Source of the DNA: Hyphomicrobiales bacterium
GTDB taxonomy: Bacteria > Pseudomonadota > Alphaproteobacteria > Rhizobiales > Xanthobacteraceae
Length of the DNA: 32,744 nt
Assembly: GCA_027307405.1 (NCBI GenBank)
Contig: DAHUXA010000024.1
Location: 1-32,744 of the forward strand
Reading direction: 5' to 3'
Shown: one piece after another, positions 24,558 through 31,549 of the stretch
Layout of the letters: each line of letters begins with the position of its first letter
Numbering within the stretch: the stretch's first letter is position 1
Notes under the pieces: model-generated
The model's input: the letters and a program-made list of their open reading frames with translations, nothing else
Database searches by the model: none
Told to the model about the DNA's origin: nothing
Position numbers and translations under genes: made by a program

Positions 24558-24971
24558 ATGCTTTGCATTCTGAGAATGGCGACGATTGCCTCCGTACTAT
24601 TGACGCCGGTATTCGTCAGTTTAGGTCTCGGGCCAAGCTTTTTGTCTTTGGCTATTGCGCAGAGTTCGGAGTCTCGACAATTCGCCGTGACGATCAAGCA
24701 ACGCAAGGTGATACCACCCACCAATGTAATCAGTGTGACCAAGGGCGATGCTGTCGAAATCGTTCTGACCGGCGATGAGGCGGCCGAGCTTCATTTGCAT
24801 GGCTATGATCTCTTGCTTTCTCTAACGCCGAACGTGCCTGGCAAGATTCAATTTACGGCGAACATCGCCGGCCGTTTTCCGCTTGAGGCGCACCGATATG
24901 GGACTGGCGCACAGAGCGGAAGATCCCGCAGCGACAGGCCGCTGCTGTATGTCGAAGTTCATCCTCGTTAG
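24558..24971 (+). CDS. Exported cupredoxin-like protein
   Basis: 137 residues from the ATG at 24558, with GGAG 9 nt upstream. A signal peptide with a long hydrophobic core ends near AIA-Q (residue 34). The mature part matches the small cupredoxin-like fold: FAVTIKQRKV, VTKGDAVEIVLTGDEAAELHLHGYD, then PGKIQFTANIAGRFPLEAH. His 79, 81 and 112 could bind copper, but the Cys expected in a type 1 site is absent, so a different metal site, or none, is likely. It is encoded 6 bp before the polytopic membrane protein gene. I recall this pairing from other proteobacteria, so the two probably form one complex at the membrane's outer face. Confidence 0.75.
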   Translation: MLCILRMATIASVLLTPVFVSLGLGPSFLSLAIAQSSESRQFAVTIKQRKVIPPTNVISVTKGDAVEIVLTGDEAAELHLHGYDLLLSLTPNVPGKIQFTANIAGRFPLEAHRYGTGAQSGRSRSDRPLLYVEVHPR

Positions 24972-24977
24972 TCCACC

Positions 24978-26462
24978 GTGCGCATCTTCGCCTTTTATTT
25001 GGCACTCCTCGCTTGGCTAGGCGATGGCCTGGTCGCGGAGGCGCAAGCGCATGGGTTTGGCCAGCGTTATGATCTTCCCATCCCGCTGTCGTTTTATGTT
25101 TTTGGGGCCGGCGCGACGGTCACGTTGTCCTTCGCAATGGCGGCGTTATTTCTGCGGAGTGCCCATCTGCCGGAGACCTATCCGCAGTTACGGCTGTTGC
25201 GTTCCGCCGCGTCGCGCCGATGGTCAGACGCCGTCGCGACCGCTGCGCGCACGCTTGCAGCCGGCTATTTCATCTTGATGATCGCGGCTGGACTCTGGGG
25301 CGCTCAGACGCCGTTACGAAATATCATCGTCGTATCGGTATGGATATTAGGGTGGGTTGCCATATCGTTGTGCTCGGCGCTGGTCGGAAACGTCTGGCGC
25401 ATACTCAATCCGTGGAGCACGCTTTTTGCAGCCGCTGATCTGGTCTACGCTCGGCTACGTCCGACCCGTTCAATTTCGCTCGGCTTGCCCTATCCGGCCA
25501 CGCTCGATGTCTGGCCGGCTTTATTCCTTTTCATCGCATTTGCTTGGATGGAGCTAGTCTGGGCCGGACGAGACGTACCAGCGCGGCTCGCAACTGCCAT
25601 GCTGTTTTATTCGGGCCTAACCTGGCTCGGCATGTTTGTTTTCGGCCGCGAAAGGTGGTGCCGGCGGGCCGAAGTATTCACCATTGTTTTTGGAATCTTT
25701 GCGCGTTTCGCTCCACTCACGTCTACTGAAAGTTCCGGCAAGGGGATGGTTCTTCGGTTTCCCGCCATCGGCCTTTTGGAAAATCGATACACTTCCTGGG
25801 CGATGATGTTGCTGGTCATCGCACTGCTCGCCACCGTTAGTTTCGATGGCATATTAGAAACACCGCTGTGGGCGTACATGGACACAGCAATAATCGATTC
25901 CCCAGACGACTCTTTGTTGTGGACGTTTTTTGGCTTTAGTGAGGGCGCGGCGCTGCGTTTCGGCCGCACGATTGGACTCGTAGTGTTCGTTGTGTTGTTT
26001 ACTGCCGCATATTTATTGGCATGCAAGGCCATGGTTGCGACTGGCGGTAAACACGGCGGAGCGGCTGATTTAGGCCGGCGATTTGTATTCAGCCTGCTGC
26101 CGATTTCAATCGCCTATCACATCGCCCATTACTTCTCATACCTGTTTAACGGCGGGCAATTGATCATTCCGCTGCTCTCCGATCCATTCGGCTTCGGATG
26201 GGATTTGTGGGGGACAGCGACGTACCGCCCGCGTATCGATCTCGTCGGTCCGCTCTTGCAATGGTATGTCGCGATTGGCGCGATTGTCGTAGGGCACGTC
26301 ATCGCGATTTACATTGCCCACATCACGTCTTTGTCGACGTTCGGCAAGCGGCGGGAGGCTTTGCGCACCCAAATTCCGATCGTCGTGTTGATGGTGTGTT
26401 ACACGATGCTCAGCCTATGGATTCTGTCTCAGCCGATCGTTGAGACGAATCCTGCTGGGTAA
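24978..26462 (+). CDS. Polytopic membrane protein, fenitrothion-hydrolase-like family
   Basis: 494 residues starting with GTG, 6 bp after the cupredoxin-like gene stops. The N-terminus has a signal-like helix ending at AEAQAHGFGQRYDLPIPLSFYV. About ten further hydrophobic helices follow, and a conserved-looking HIAHYFSYL motif lies near residue 380. From memory, databases label proteins of this look (HGFGQRYDLP...) as fenitrothion hydrolase, after a membrane-bound organophosphate hydrolase described with a partner subunit. I cannot verify that here and would not infer organophosphate activity. The several His residues in membrane segments and the cupredoxin-like partner suggest metal-dependent chemistry or copper handling at the membrane. 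Confidence 0.6.
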   Translation: MRIFAFYLALLAWLGDGLVAEAQAHGFGQRYDLPIPLSFYVFGAGATVTLSFAMAALFLRSAHLPETYPQLRLLRSAASRRWSDAVATAARTLAAGYFILMIAAGLWGAQTPLRNIIVVSVWILGWVAISLCSALVGNVWRILNPWSTLFAAADLVYARLRPTRSISLGLPYPATLDVWPALFLFIAFAWMELVWAGRDVPARLATAMLFYSGLTWLGMFVFGRERWCRRAEVFTIVFGIFARFAPLTSTESSGKGMVLRFPAIGLLENRYTSWAMMLLVIALLATVSFDGILETPLWAYMDTAIIDSPDDSLLWTFFGFSEGAALRFGRTIGLVVFVVLFTAAYLLACKAMVATGGKHGGAADLGRRFVFSLLPISIAYHIAHYFSYLFNGGQLIIPLLSDPFGFGWDLWGTATYRPRIDLVGPLLQWYVAIGAIVVGHVIAIYIAHITSLSTFGKRREALRTQIPIVVLMVCYTMLSLWILSQPIVETNPAG

Positions 26463-26611
26463 CGGTTGGTTTCAACGACAGCGATACTTGCAGTGCCTCG
26501 CTATTGAGCGGCGTGTAACATCTTGTAAGGGTGTCCTCGGCAGGATTGGTAATCTTGGTTCGAGCGTGGCTTTGCAATCCACGCGAGGCGCCAACACTTT
26601 ATGAGGTTGCT

Positions 26612-26956
26612 ATGCCCATTTACCAACTTGAAGATATTCCGGAGGAGTTTGTCACGCCCGAGCATTCCACGGCCTACGGCCGTTTGATCACGGGCACGCA
26701 GGTCGAAGTCGGATTGTTACGATACAAGGCTGGTGAAGGAGCGAGGCAACATGCCCATCCTCATGAGCAGGTGCTCCTCGTTTTGAGCGGGAAGTGCCGT
26801 CTCACGCTTGACGGCAAGTCGACGATCATTGGCAGTAGCATGGCAGCGCTTATTCCTCCCAATACTCCGCATGCGCTAGAAGTCTTGGAAGATGCTGAAG
26901 TCGTCAGTTGTAAGGGTGTGATAGGCGGCGTTGGTCATAGAATCTCCAGGACGTGA
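26612..26956 (+). CDS. Small cupin-domain protein 2
   Basis: 114 residues from the ATG at 26612, with GAGG 5 nt upstream; the frame is open earlier but without a ribosome site. It is a single cupin barrel: RQHAHPHEQVLLVLSG carries His, His and Glu in motif 1, and ALIPPNTPHALEVLEDAEV holds the motif 2 His. Upstream are 150 bp without a gene, including an imperfect hairpin (GCGTGG 26564-26569, CCACGC 26579-26584) whose meaning is unclear. It may be transcribed apart from the membrane-protein operon. Function unknown. Confidence 0.82.
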   Translation: MPIYQLEDIPEEFVTPEHSTAYGRLITGTQVEVGLLRYKAGEGARQHAHPHEQVLLVLSGKCRLTLDGKSTIIGSSMAALIPPNTPHALEVLEDAEVVSCKGVIGGVGHRISRT

Positions 26957-27075
26957 TTTAATTTTCTTCGGGGAGCGTCACGGGCACCAGACTAGGTGAC
27001 CGTCGAATTATGAACCCAAGCTATTTATTGGGGCGACGACGATCCTCTGCGACCACGCCCTCCTTCCTTTGCGCG

Positions 27076-28137
27076 CTAGGGCACGATCCTCTCTTCGCGA
27101 AAGCGGCGGAGCAGACGCACAAACATGGCCTCGCTATCGACCGCGTCGTGGAAGCCGTAAAGCCGCGACTTGGTTACGTCCGACATTACGTCCCAGTCGG
27201 CGCCAAAGACATAATCCGCAAATGGCCAAGCGACGAGATCGGTGTAGGGGACGCGCTTGAGCTTGTACTTGGCTGTCATTTCCTCCCAGAGTGGACCCTT
27301 ATCGGTCATATGCTGCGTGAGGCAAATTGTTTGCGGATCTGCGACCGGCATTTCGAAGACCGCTGCGATCTTGGGCCAAAGGTTCCGCCATCGGAAATAG
27401 TCGCCATTAGTGATGTTGAAGGCCTGATTTCCGCATCGCTGATCCGTTGCAGCCCACAATGCTGCATTTGCAAAATGCGTTGACTCAGTCACCTGATAGA
27501 TCGTGCCGTAGGCACCAGGCTTGCCCGGAAAGCGCAGCGGCAAACCGAGTTCTTTCGATATCGCAGCGTAAACCGCGATTGCCGGAAGGATGCTCATTGG
27601 CGAGCCCGGTGCGAAGCCACAGAGCGTCTGGGGGCGGAGCTCCACCCAATCCCACGCCTTTCCCGGCTGGTAGGCCGTGAGCCAGTCGATCTGATCGAAA
27701 TAGTAATTGGGCGGCATGTGGCGCGGATCGGTTTCCCGCATCGGCGTCTTCAGCGGCCCAAGGTGCACGCCGTAGTATTTGGTGCCGGTGACAAGCACGA
27801 CCCGTTTTAGATGAGGCGCGGCGCGACTGATGGCGGTGACCGAGTTCACCAACATCTCGCGATTTGGACCCGTGTTAGAGGCGAAGTTCGATGCGCTTCC
27901 GGGCGCGGCTTGGAATGCGGCGTAGAAGACGTGTGTCGCATCCGTCAGCTCAGCGAGCTCGCGTTTCGTATAGTCAGCGTCAAGTAGATCGACTGCGATA
28001 TGCCGGTAACGTGGCCCGTCCGACGCCGTTCGCCGCGACAGGCCCACCACTTGCCAATCGGGGTCCTCGACCAGCTTCTCGACGATGTAGCGCCCGATGA
28101 CACCGAGCGCACCAACAACGACCGCCTTATTCTGCAT
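27076..28137 (-). CDS. SDR oxidoreductase of the PRISE (progesterone 5-beta-reductase/iridoid synthase-like) type
   Basis: 353 residues from the ATG at 28137, where the Rossmann fold begins (VVVGALGVIGRYI, GALGVIG at 9-15). A longer open frame upstream adds only unlike sequence. LVTGTKYYG (115-123, K120) and PNYYFDQIDWL (143-153) match the distinctive catalytic motifs of PRISE enzymes, NADPH-dependent reductases of enones named from plant progesterone 5-beta-reductase; bacterial members exist. WVELRPQTLCGFAPG and FNITNGDYFRWRNLWPKIA are also typical. The ribosome site is weak. It faces away from the cupin gene at 28391 across about 250 bp, suggesting a shared regulatory region. It probably reduces an activated C=C bond of a small carbonyl compound; substrate unknown. 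Confidence 0.8.
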   Translation of the reverse strand: MQNKAVVVGALGVIGRYIVEKLVEDPDWQVVGLSRRTASDGPRYRHIAVDLLDADYTKRELAELTDATHVFYAAFQAAPGSASNFASNTGPNREMLVNSVTAISRAAPHLKRVVLVTGTKYYGVHLGPLKTPMRETDPRHMPPNYYFDQIDWLTAYQPGKAWDWVELRPQTLCGFAPGSPMSILPAIAVYAAISKELGLPLRFPGKPGAYGTIYQVTESTHFANAALWAATDQRCGNQAFNITNGDYFRWRNLWPKIAAVFEMPVADPQTICLTQHMTDKGPLWEEMTAKYKLKRVPYTDLVAWPFADYVFGADWDVMSDVTKSRLYGFHDAVDSEAMFVRLLRRFREERIVP

Positions 28138-28390
28138 GCTTTGTCTAGCCGTTTGCGCCTTTGGCCGCCGTCCGCTTTCGACTTTACGGACCAGCAAGCG
28201 CACTGCCAACGTTTGCCAATGAATTACCTGAACCAAGCGCGAACAAATGTCATTGATCGCATCTCCCGGACCCACCACGCGGTGCACTCTGCAGTAAAAT
28301 CATCTGCTCGAGCCTCGCGGCAGTAGCCGCTGGCGCTCCCGCGATCCATCATTTAGTTTACGCGGAACGCGTGAGAGGGAGTGGCGGGCA

Positions 28391-28846
28391 ATGCAGACGA
28401 TGACACCGGGCGTCACCAAGGCCAATTCGGGCCTGGACGGAATTGTTTGGAATATTTTGGGCCAGACCTACGTTCCCAAGCAGCTCACCGAAGCCTCGTT
28501 CGCCTGGCACGCGACGCTGCCGCCGACCACTTTCGTGCCGCCGCATATCCATCCGACGCAAGACGAATTTGTCTATATGCTGGAAGGACGCATGGATGCG
28601 TTGATCGACGGCAAGGAATTTGCCGCCACCGCCGGCGACCTGATCAGATTGCCGATGGGAATCCCGCACGGACTATTCAACAAATCCGACCAGGTCCTCA
28701 AATGTCTTTTCTGGGTGACGCCGACACGCAAGCTTTATGACCTGTTCTGGGCGATCCACTCGATGAAAGAGCAGAATCCGCCAGACGTCGTTGCGCTATC
28801 TGCCAAGCACGAAGTCAACTTCCTGCCGCCGCCTCCGGGCGCCTAG
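28391..28846 (+). CDS. Small cupin-domain protein 3
   Basis: 151 residues with one cupin barrel. PPHIHPTQDEFVYMLEG gives the canonical H-x-H-x4-E of motif 1, and RLPMGIPHGLFN gives the motif 2 His. GAGGGAG lies just upstream of the start. The C-terminal 35 residues (LFWAIHSMKEQNPPDVVALSAKHEVNFLPP) form a helical tail usual for quercetinase-like small cupins. Its TAG stop interlocks with the stop of the convergent monooxygenase gene (4-bp overlap, CTAG), so transcription of one opposes the other. It may be an isomerase or dioxygenase acting on the monooxygenase's substrate or product; this is inference from adjacency. Confidence 0.85.
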   Translation: MQTMTPGVTKANSGLDGIVWNILGQTYVPKQLTEASFAWHATLPPTTFVPPHIHPTQDEFVYMLEGRMDALIDGKEFAATAGDLIRLPMGIPHGLFNKSDQVLKCLFWVTPTRKLYDLFWAIHSMKEQNPPDVVALSAKHEVNFLPPPPGA

Positions 28847-30093
28847 GCGACCTTGCCGGGCTTGTTGACCTGCTCCTTGGCGAACCCCGCCTTGGCGGCA
28901 TAGCCGCGCACGATCGCCTTGCGCTCCTCATAGGACAGGACGTTGTCGATATTGTCGAAGCCGTCGGGTGCGCGCTGTTCGACCGCATCGATCACACCCT
29001 CCGGCCCGCCGGAGCGGTTCGACTGCACGATCTGCGCCGTCATCGGCAGCCGCTCGCGCTCATAGGCCCATAGCGCCTGTCCGACATGATCGGCCTCGCG
29101 CAACTGATCTGCCAGGCAGCGCGCATCGAGGATCGCCTGCGAGGCGCCGTTCGAGCCCACCGGATACATCGGATGCGCAGCGTCGCCGAGCAACGTGACG
29201 CGGCCGTGCGACCAGTGCGGCAGCGGATCGCGGTCGCACATCGGATATTCCCAGAACTCCGGCGTCGATTCGATCAACGACTTGGCGTCGACGAATGGAA
29301 TACTGAAACGTTGCACGTGCGGCATCAGATCTTCGAATTTGCCGGCGCGCGACCAGTCTTCCTTGCGCGGTGGTGCTCCGCCTTCGCCGACTTTCACCAG
29401 CACGGCCCAGTTGGTGAGCGGCTTGTCCTCGCGGGCGCCTTCGCCGATCGGATAGACGACCAGCTTGCCGGCCATGCCGCCAGCGATCACCATCGAGCGT
29501 CCGGTCAGAAATTTCGGCCAGTCGATCGCGCCCCGCCAGAGCATCGAGCCGTTCCAGCGCGCCGGGCCTTCGTTCGGGTAAAGCGTCTCGCGCACGATCG
29601 AATGGATGCCGTCGGCCCCGACCAGGATGTCGCCGCGCACAGTTGTGCGGTGCGAGCCGTCGCGGCCAAAGAAATAACACGTGACGCCGCCTTCATCCTG
29701 CGTGAACGAGCCGAGCCGGTGCCCAGTGTGGATGCGGGATTCACCAAGCCGCGCACGCACGGTCTGGTAGATCACCGCCTGCAAACGGCCGCGATGGATC
29801 GAGAATTGCGGATATTCGAAGCCGGCATCAGTCCCGCGCGGCTCGCGCCAGATCTCCTGGCCGATGCGGTTCATATAGAAGAGTTCGTGGGTCCGGATTC
29901 CGACCTGGTCGAGCTTCGAGAGCAGCCCGAGTTGCGCCAGCTCCTTGATCGCGTGCGGCAGCGTGTTGATGCCGACGCCGAGCTCGCGCACGGTTTCGGC
30001 CTGCTCGAAAATCTCGCAGTCGATGCCACGCGCGTGCAGCATGAGGGCCGTGGTGAGCCCGCCGATGCCCCCGCCGACGATGATCGCCTTCAT
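28843..30093 (-). CDS. FAD-dependent monooxygenase (aromatic hydroxylase type)
   Basis: 416 residues, class A flavoprotein monooxygenase. The dinucleotide-binding GGGIGG is at 7-12. The DG motif is in DILVGADGIHSIVRE, and the GD motif is GRVTLLGDAAHPMYPVGSNGASQAILDARCL. These enzymes use NAD(P)H and O2 to hydroxylate aromatic or conjugated substrates in the cytosol. The sequence resembles those annotated as flavin-dependent oxidoreductase in proteobacteria, close to salicylate and 3-hydroxybenzoate hydroxylase-like proteins. It diverges from the LivK-type receptor gene with about 150 bp between starts, and its stop overlaps that of the cupin 3 gene. An aromatic substrate brought in by the adjacent receptor is plausible but unproven. 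Confidence 0.88.
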   Translation of the reverse strand: MKAIIVGGGIGGLTTALMLHARGIDCEIFEQAETVRELGVGINTLPHAIKELAQLGLLSKLDQVGIRTHELFYMNRIGQEIWREPRGTDAGFEYPQFSIHRGRLQAVIYQTVRARLGESRIHTGHRLGSFTQDEGGVTCYFFGRDGSHRTTVRGDILVGADGIHSIVRETLYPNEGPARWNGSMLWRGAIDWPKFLTGRSMVIAGGMAGKLVVYPIGEGAREDKPLTNWAVLVKVGEGGAPPRKEDWSRAGKFEDLMPHVQRFSIPFVDAKSLIESTPEFWEYPMCDRDPLPHWSHGRVTLLGDAAHPMYPVGSNGASQAILDARCLADQLREADHVGQALWAYERERLPMTAQIVQSNRSGGPEGVIDAVEQRAPDGFDNIDNVLSYEERKAIVRGYAAKAGFAKEQVNKPGKVA

Positions 30094-30190
30094 AGCTTAC
30101 GCCCGACGCTGACAACCGCCGGCATAATGCGGCCTGCGGGCCGCCGAGGCAATCGGGTTGCGCCGCGTAGCGATTGACTCTCTTGAGCTT

Positions 30191-30203
30191 TATTGGACCA
30201 ATA
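30191..30203. promoter_or_regulatory. Perfect 13-bp palindrome, possible operator
   Basis: TATTGG-A-CCAATA: 6-bp perfect arms around a single base, about 40 bp upstream of the receptor gene start and 12 nt after a TTGACT hexamer (30174-30179). It sits between two divergent genes, so a regulator bound here could control both. The spacing from TTGACT does not give a standard -10 box. Confidence 0.4.
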
Positions 30204-30241
30204 GGCGGGACAAACGCCGGTGTTTTGGGAGGAGTTCGGTC

Positions 30242-31414
30242 ATGCGGGCTATCGTATGCAGATTGACGGCTGCCGCGGCACTTGTACTCGTAGTTAACGC
30301 AGCGGCGGCACAGGACAAGATCCGCATTGGCCTCATCTACACGCTGTCGGGTCCGCCATCCACGCTCGGCCAGCAGTCGAAGAACGGCTTCGAGCTCGCG
30401 CTGAAGGACCTCGGCGGCAAAATGGGTGGCAAGGACGTCGAGCTCGTCGCGGTCGACGATGAACTCAAACCCGATGTCGCGATCCAGAAAGTGCGCGGCA
30501 TGATCGAGCGCGACAATGTTGATTTTGTGGTTGGCCCGATCTTCTCGAACATCCTGGTCGCGATCCACAAGCCGGTGATCGACGCCGGCAAAATTCTGAT
30601 CAGCACCAATGCCGGCGCGTCGTCGTTCGCGGGCGCGGCGTGCAGCCCCAATTTCTTCGTGACGTCGTACCAGAACGATCAGATTTACGAGGCGATCGGC
30701 GAGGCCACCAACAAGCTCGGCTACAAGCGGGTCTATGCCCTGGTGCCAAACTATCCGGCCGGCAAGGATGCGATTAACGGCTTCAGGCGCACCTACAAGG
30801 GCGAGATCGTCGAGGAATCGTTGCTACCGCTCAATACCACCGACTTCGGGCCGGAAGTCTCAAAAATTTCGGCATCGAAGGCCGACGCGCTCTTCACTTT
30901 TATGCCGGGCGGGCTCGGCATCAATCTCCTCAATTCGTTCATCCAGGCCGGACTCAAGGACAAGATCCCGGTGATCTCCGCATTCACGGCCGACGAGGCA
31001 ACGCTACCCGTGCTGAAAGACAATGCGATTGGCGTCTATGGCGTGCTGACCTGGGCGCCGAACATGGACAATCCGGCCAACAAGAAATTCGTCTCCGAAT
31101 ACGAAGGTGCCTACAAAGCGGTACCCGCATCCTACGCCATGCAGGCCTATGATACGGCGATGCTGATCAACAGCGCAGTGGTCGCAGTGAAGGGCAACCT
31201 TGCCGACCAGAACGCAGTGCGCGCCGCGCTCAAGAAGGCCGCCTTTACCTCGGTGCGCGGACCGTTCAAGTTCAACGTCAATGGCTATCCGATTGAGGAT
31301 TTTTACCTCACCAAGGTCGCCAAACGCGCCGACGGCAAGTACGAGACGCAGGTGGTCGAGAAGATCTTCTCCAACCACGCCGACGGCTACGCCAAGGATT
31401 GCAAGACCCAGTAA
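30242..31414 (+). CDS. LivK-type ABC transporter substrate-binding protein
   Basis: 390 residues from the ATG at 30242, with GGGAGGAG upstream; an earlier in-frame ATG adds a non-signal tail. Signal peptide cleavage is near AAA-Q (23). The mature protein is a type I periplasmic receptor: IRIGLIYTLSGPPSTLGQQSKNG split over the first strand and helix, VDFVVGPIFSN, VYALVPNYPAGKD, and a C-terminal YDTAMLINSAV. This family binds branched-chain amino acids, but in rhizobia and Rhodopseudomonas members near aryl-CoA genes often bind aromatic acids. Permease and ATPase genes are not in the window. The aryl-CoA monooxygenase gene 135 bp downstream supports aromatic acid uptake. A GC hairpin follows the stop. 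Confidence 0.88.
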   Translation: MRAIVCRLTAAAALVLVVNAAAAQDKIRIGLIYTLSGPPSTLGQQSKNGFELALKDLGGKMGGKDVELVAVDDELKPDVAIQKVRGMIERDNVDFVVGPIFSNILVAIHKPVIDAGKILISTNAGASSFAGAACSPNFFVTSYQNDQIYEAIGEATNKLGYKRVYALVPNYPAGKDAINGFRRTYKGEIVEESLLPLNTTDFGPEVSKISASKADALFTFMPGGLGINLLNSFIQAGLKDKIPVISAFTADEATLPVLKDNAIGVYGVLTWAPNMDNPANKKFVSEYEGAYKAVPASYAMQAYDTAMLINSAVVAVKGNLADQNAVRAALKKAAFTSVRGPFKFNVNGYPIEDFYLTKVAKRADGKYETQVVEKIFSNHADGYAKDCKTQ

Positions 31415-31428
31415 TCTCGGCTTTTGCG

Positions 31429-31457
31429 GGCCCCTTCCTGATCCACAGGGAGGGGCC
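31429..31457 (+). terminator. GC-rich stem-loop after the LivK-type gene
   Basis: GGCCCCTTCC (31429-31438) pairs with GGGAGGGGCC (31448-31457) over 10 bp, with one G-T wobble and a 9-nt loop. There is no T-run after it, so it may act as a weak terminator or as an mRNA-stabilising hairpin between the receptor and the monooxygenase gene. Confidence 0.45.
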
Positions 31458-31480
31458 TGTCATATACGAAAAAAATGCTT

Positions 31481-31503
31481 TAGGTTTAAAAATTATAGGT
31501 TTA
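31481..31503. promoter_or_regulatory. AT-rich region with TAGGTTTA direct repeat before the monooxygenase gene
   Basis: TAGGTTTA occurs at 31481-31488 and 31496-31503, 15 bp apart, within about 45 bp of AT-rich sequence that contrasts with the GC-rich surroundings. TATAGT just after could serve as a -10 element. It lies about 50 bp before the start at 31550 and is the likely promoter of that gene. The repeat may be a regulator's half-sites or chance in AT-rich DNA. Confidence 0.35.
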
Positions 31504-31549
31504 TAGTAATAAGGCTGAAATTGCCGCAGAATGATCATCGGATGGGCTC

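Noticed and set aside
26564-26584. GCGTGG/CCACGC hairpin upstream of cupin 2
   Set aside because: Perfect 6-bp arms with a 9-nt loop, but no T-run, no operator-like symmetry and no second copy. Mentioned only in the cupin entry.
28360-28372. ACGCG-GAA-CGCGT palindrome upstream of cupin 3
   Set aside because: Short arms made only of CG-rich bases, expected by chance in DNA of this composition.
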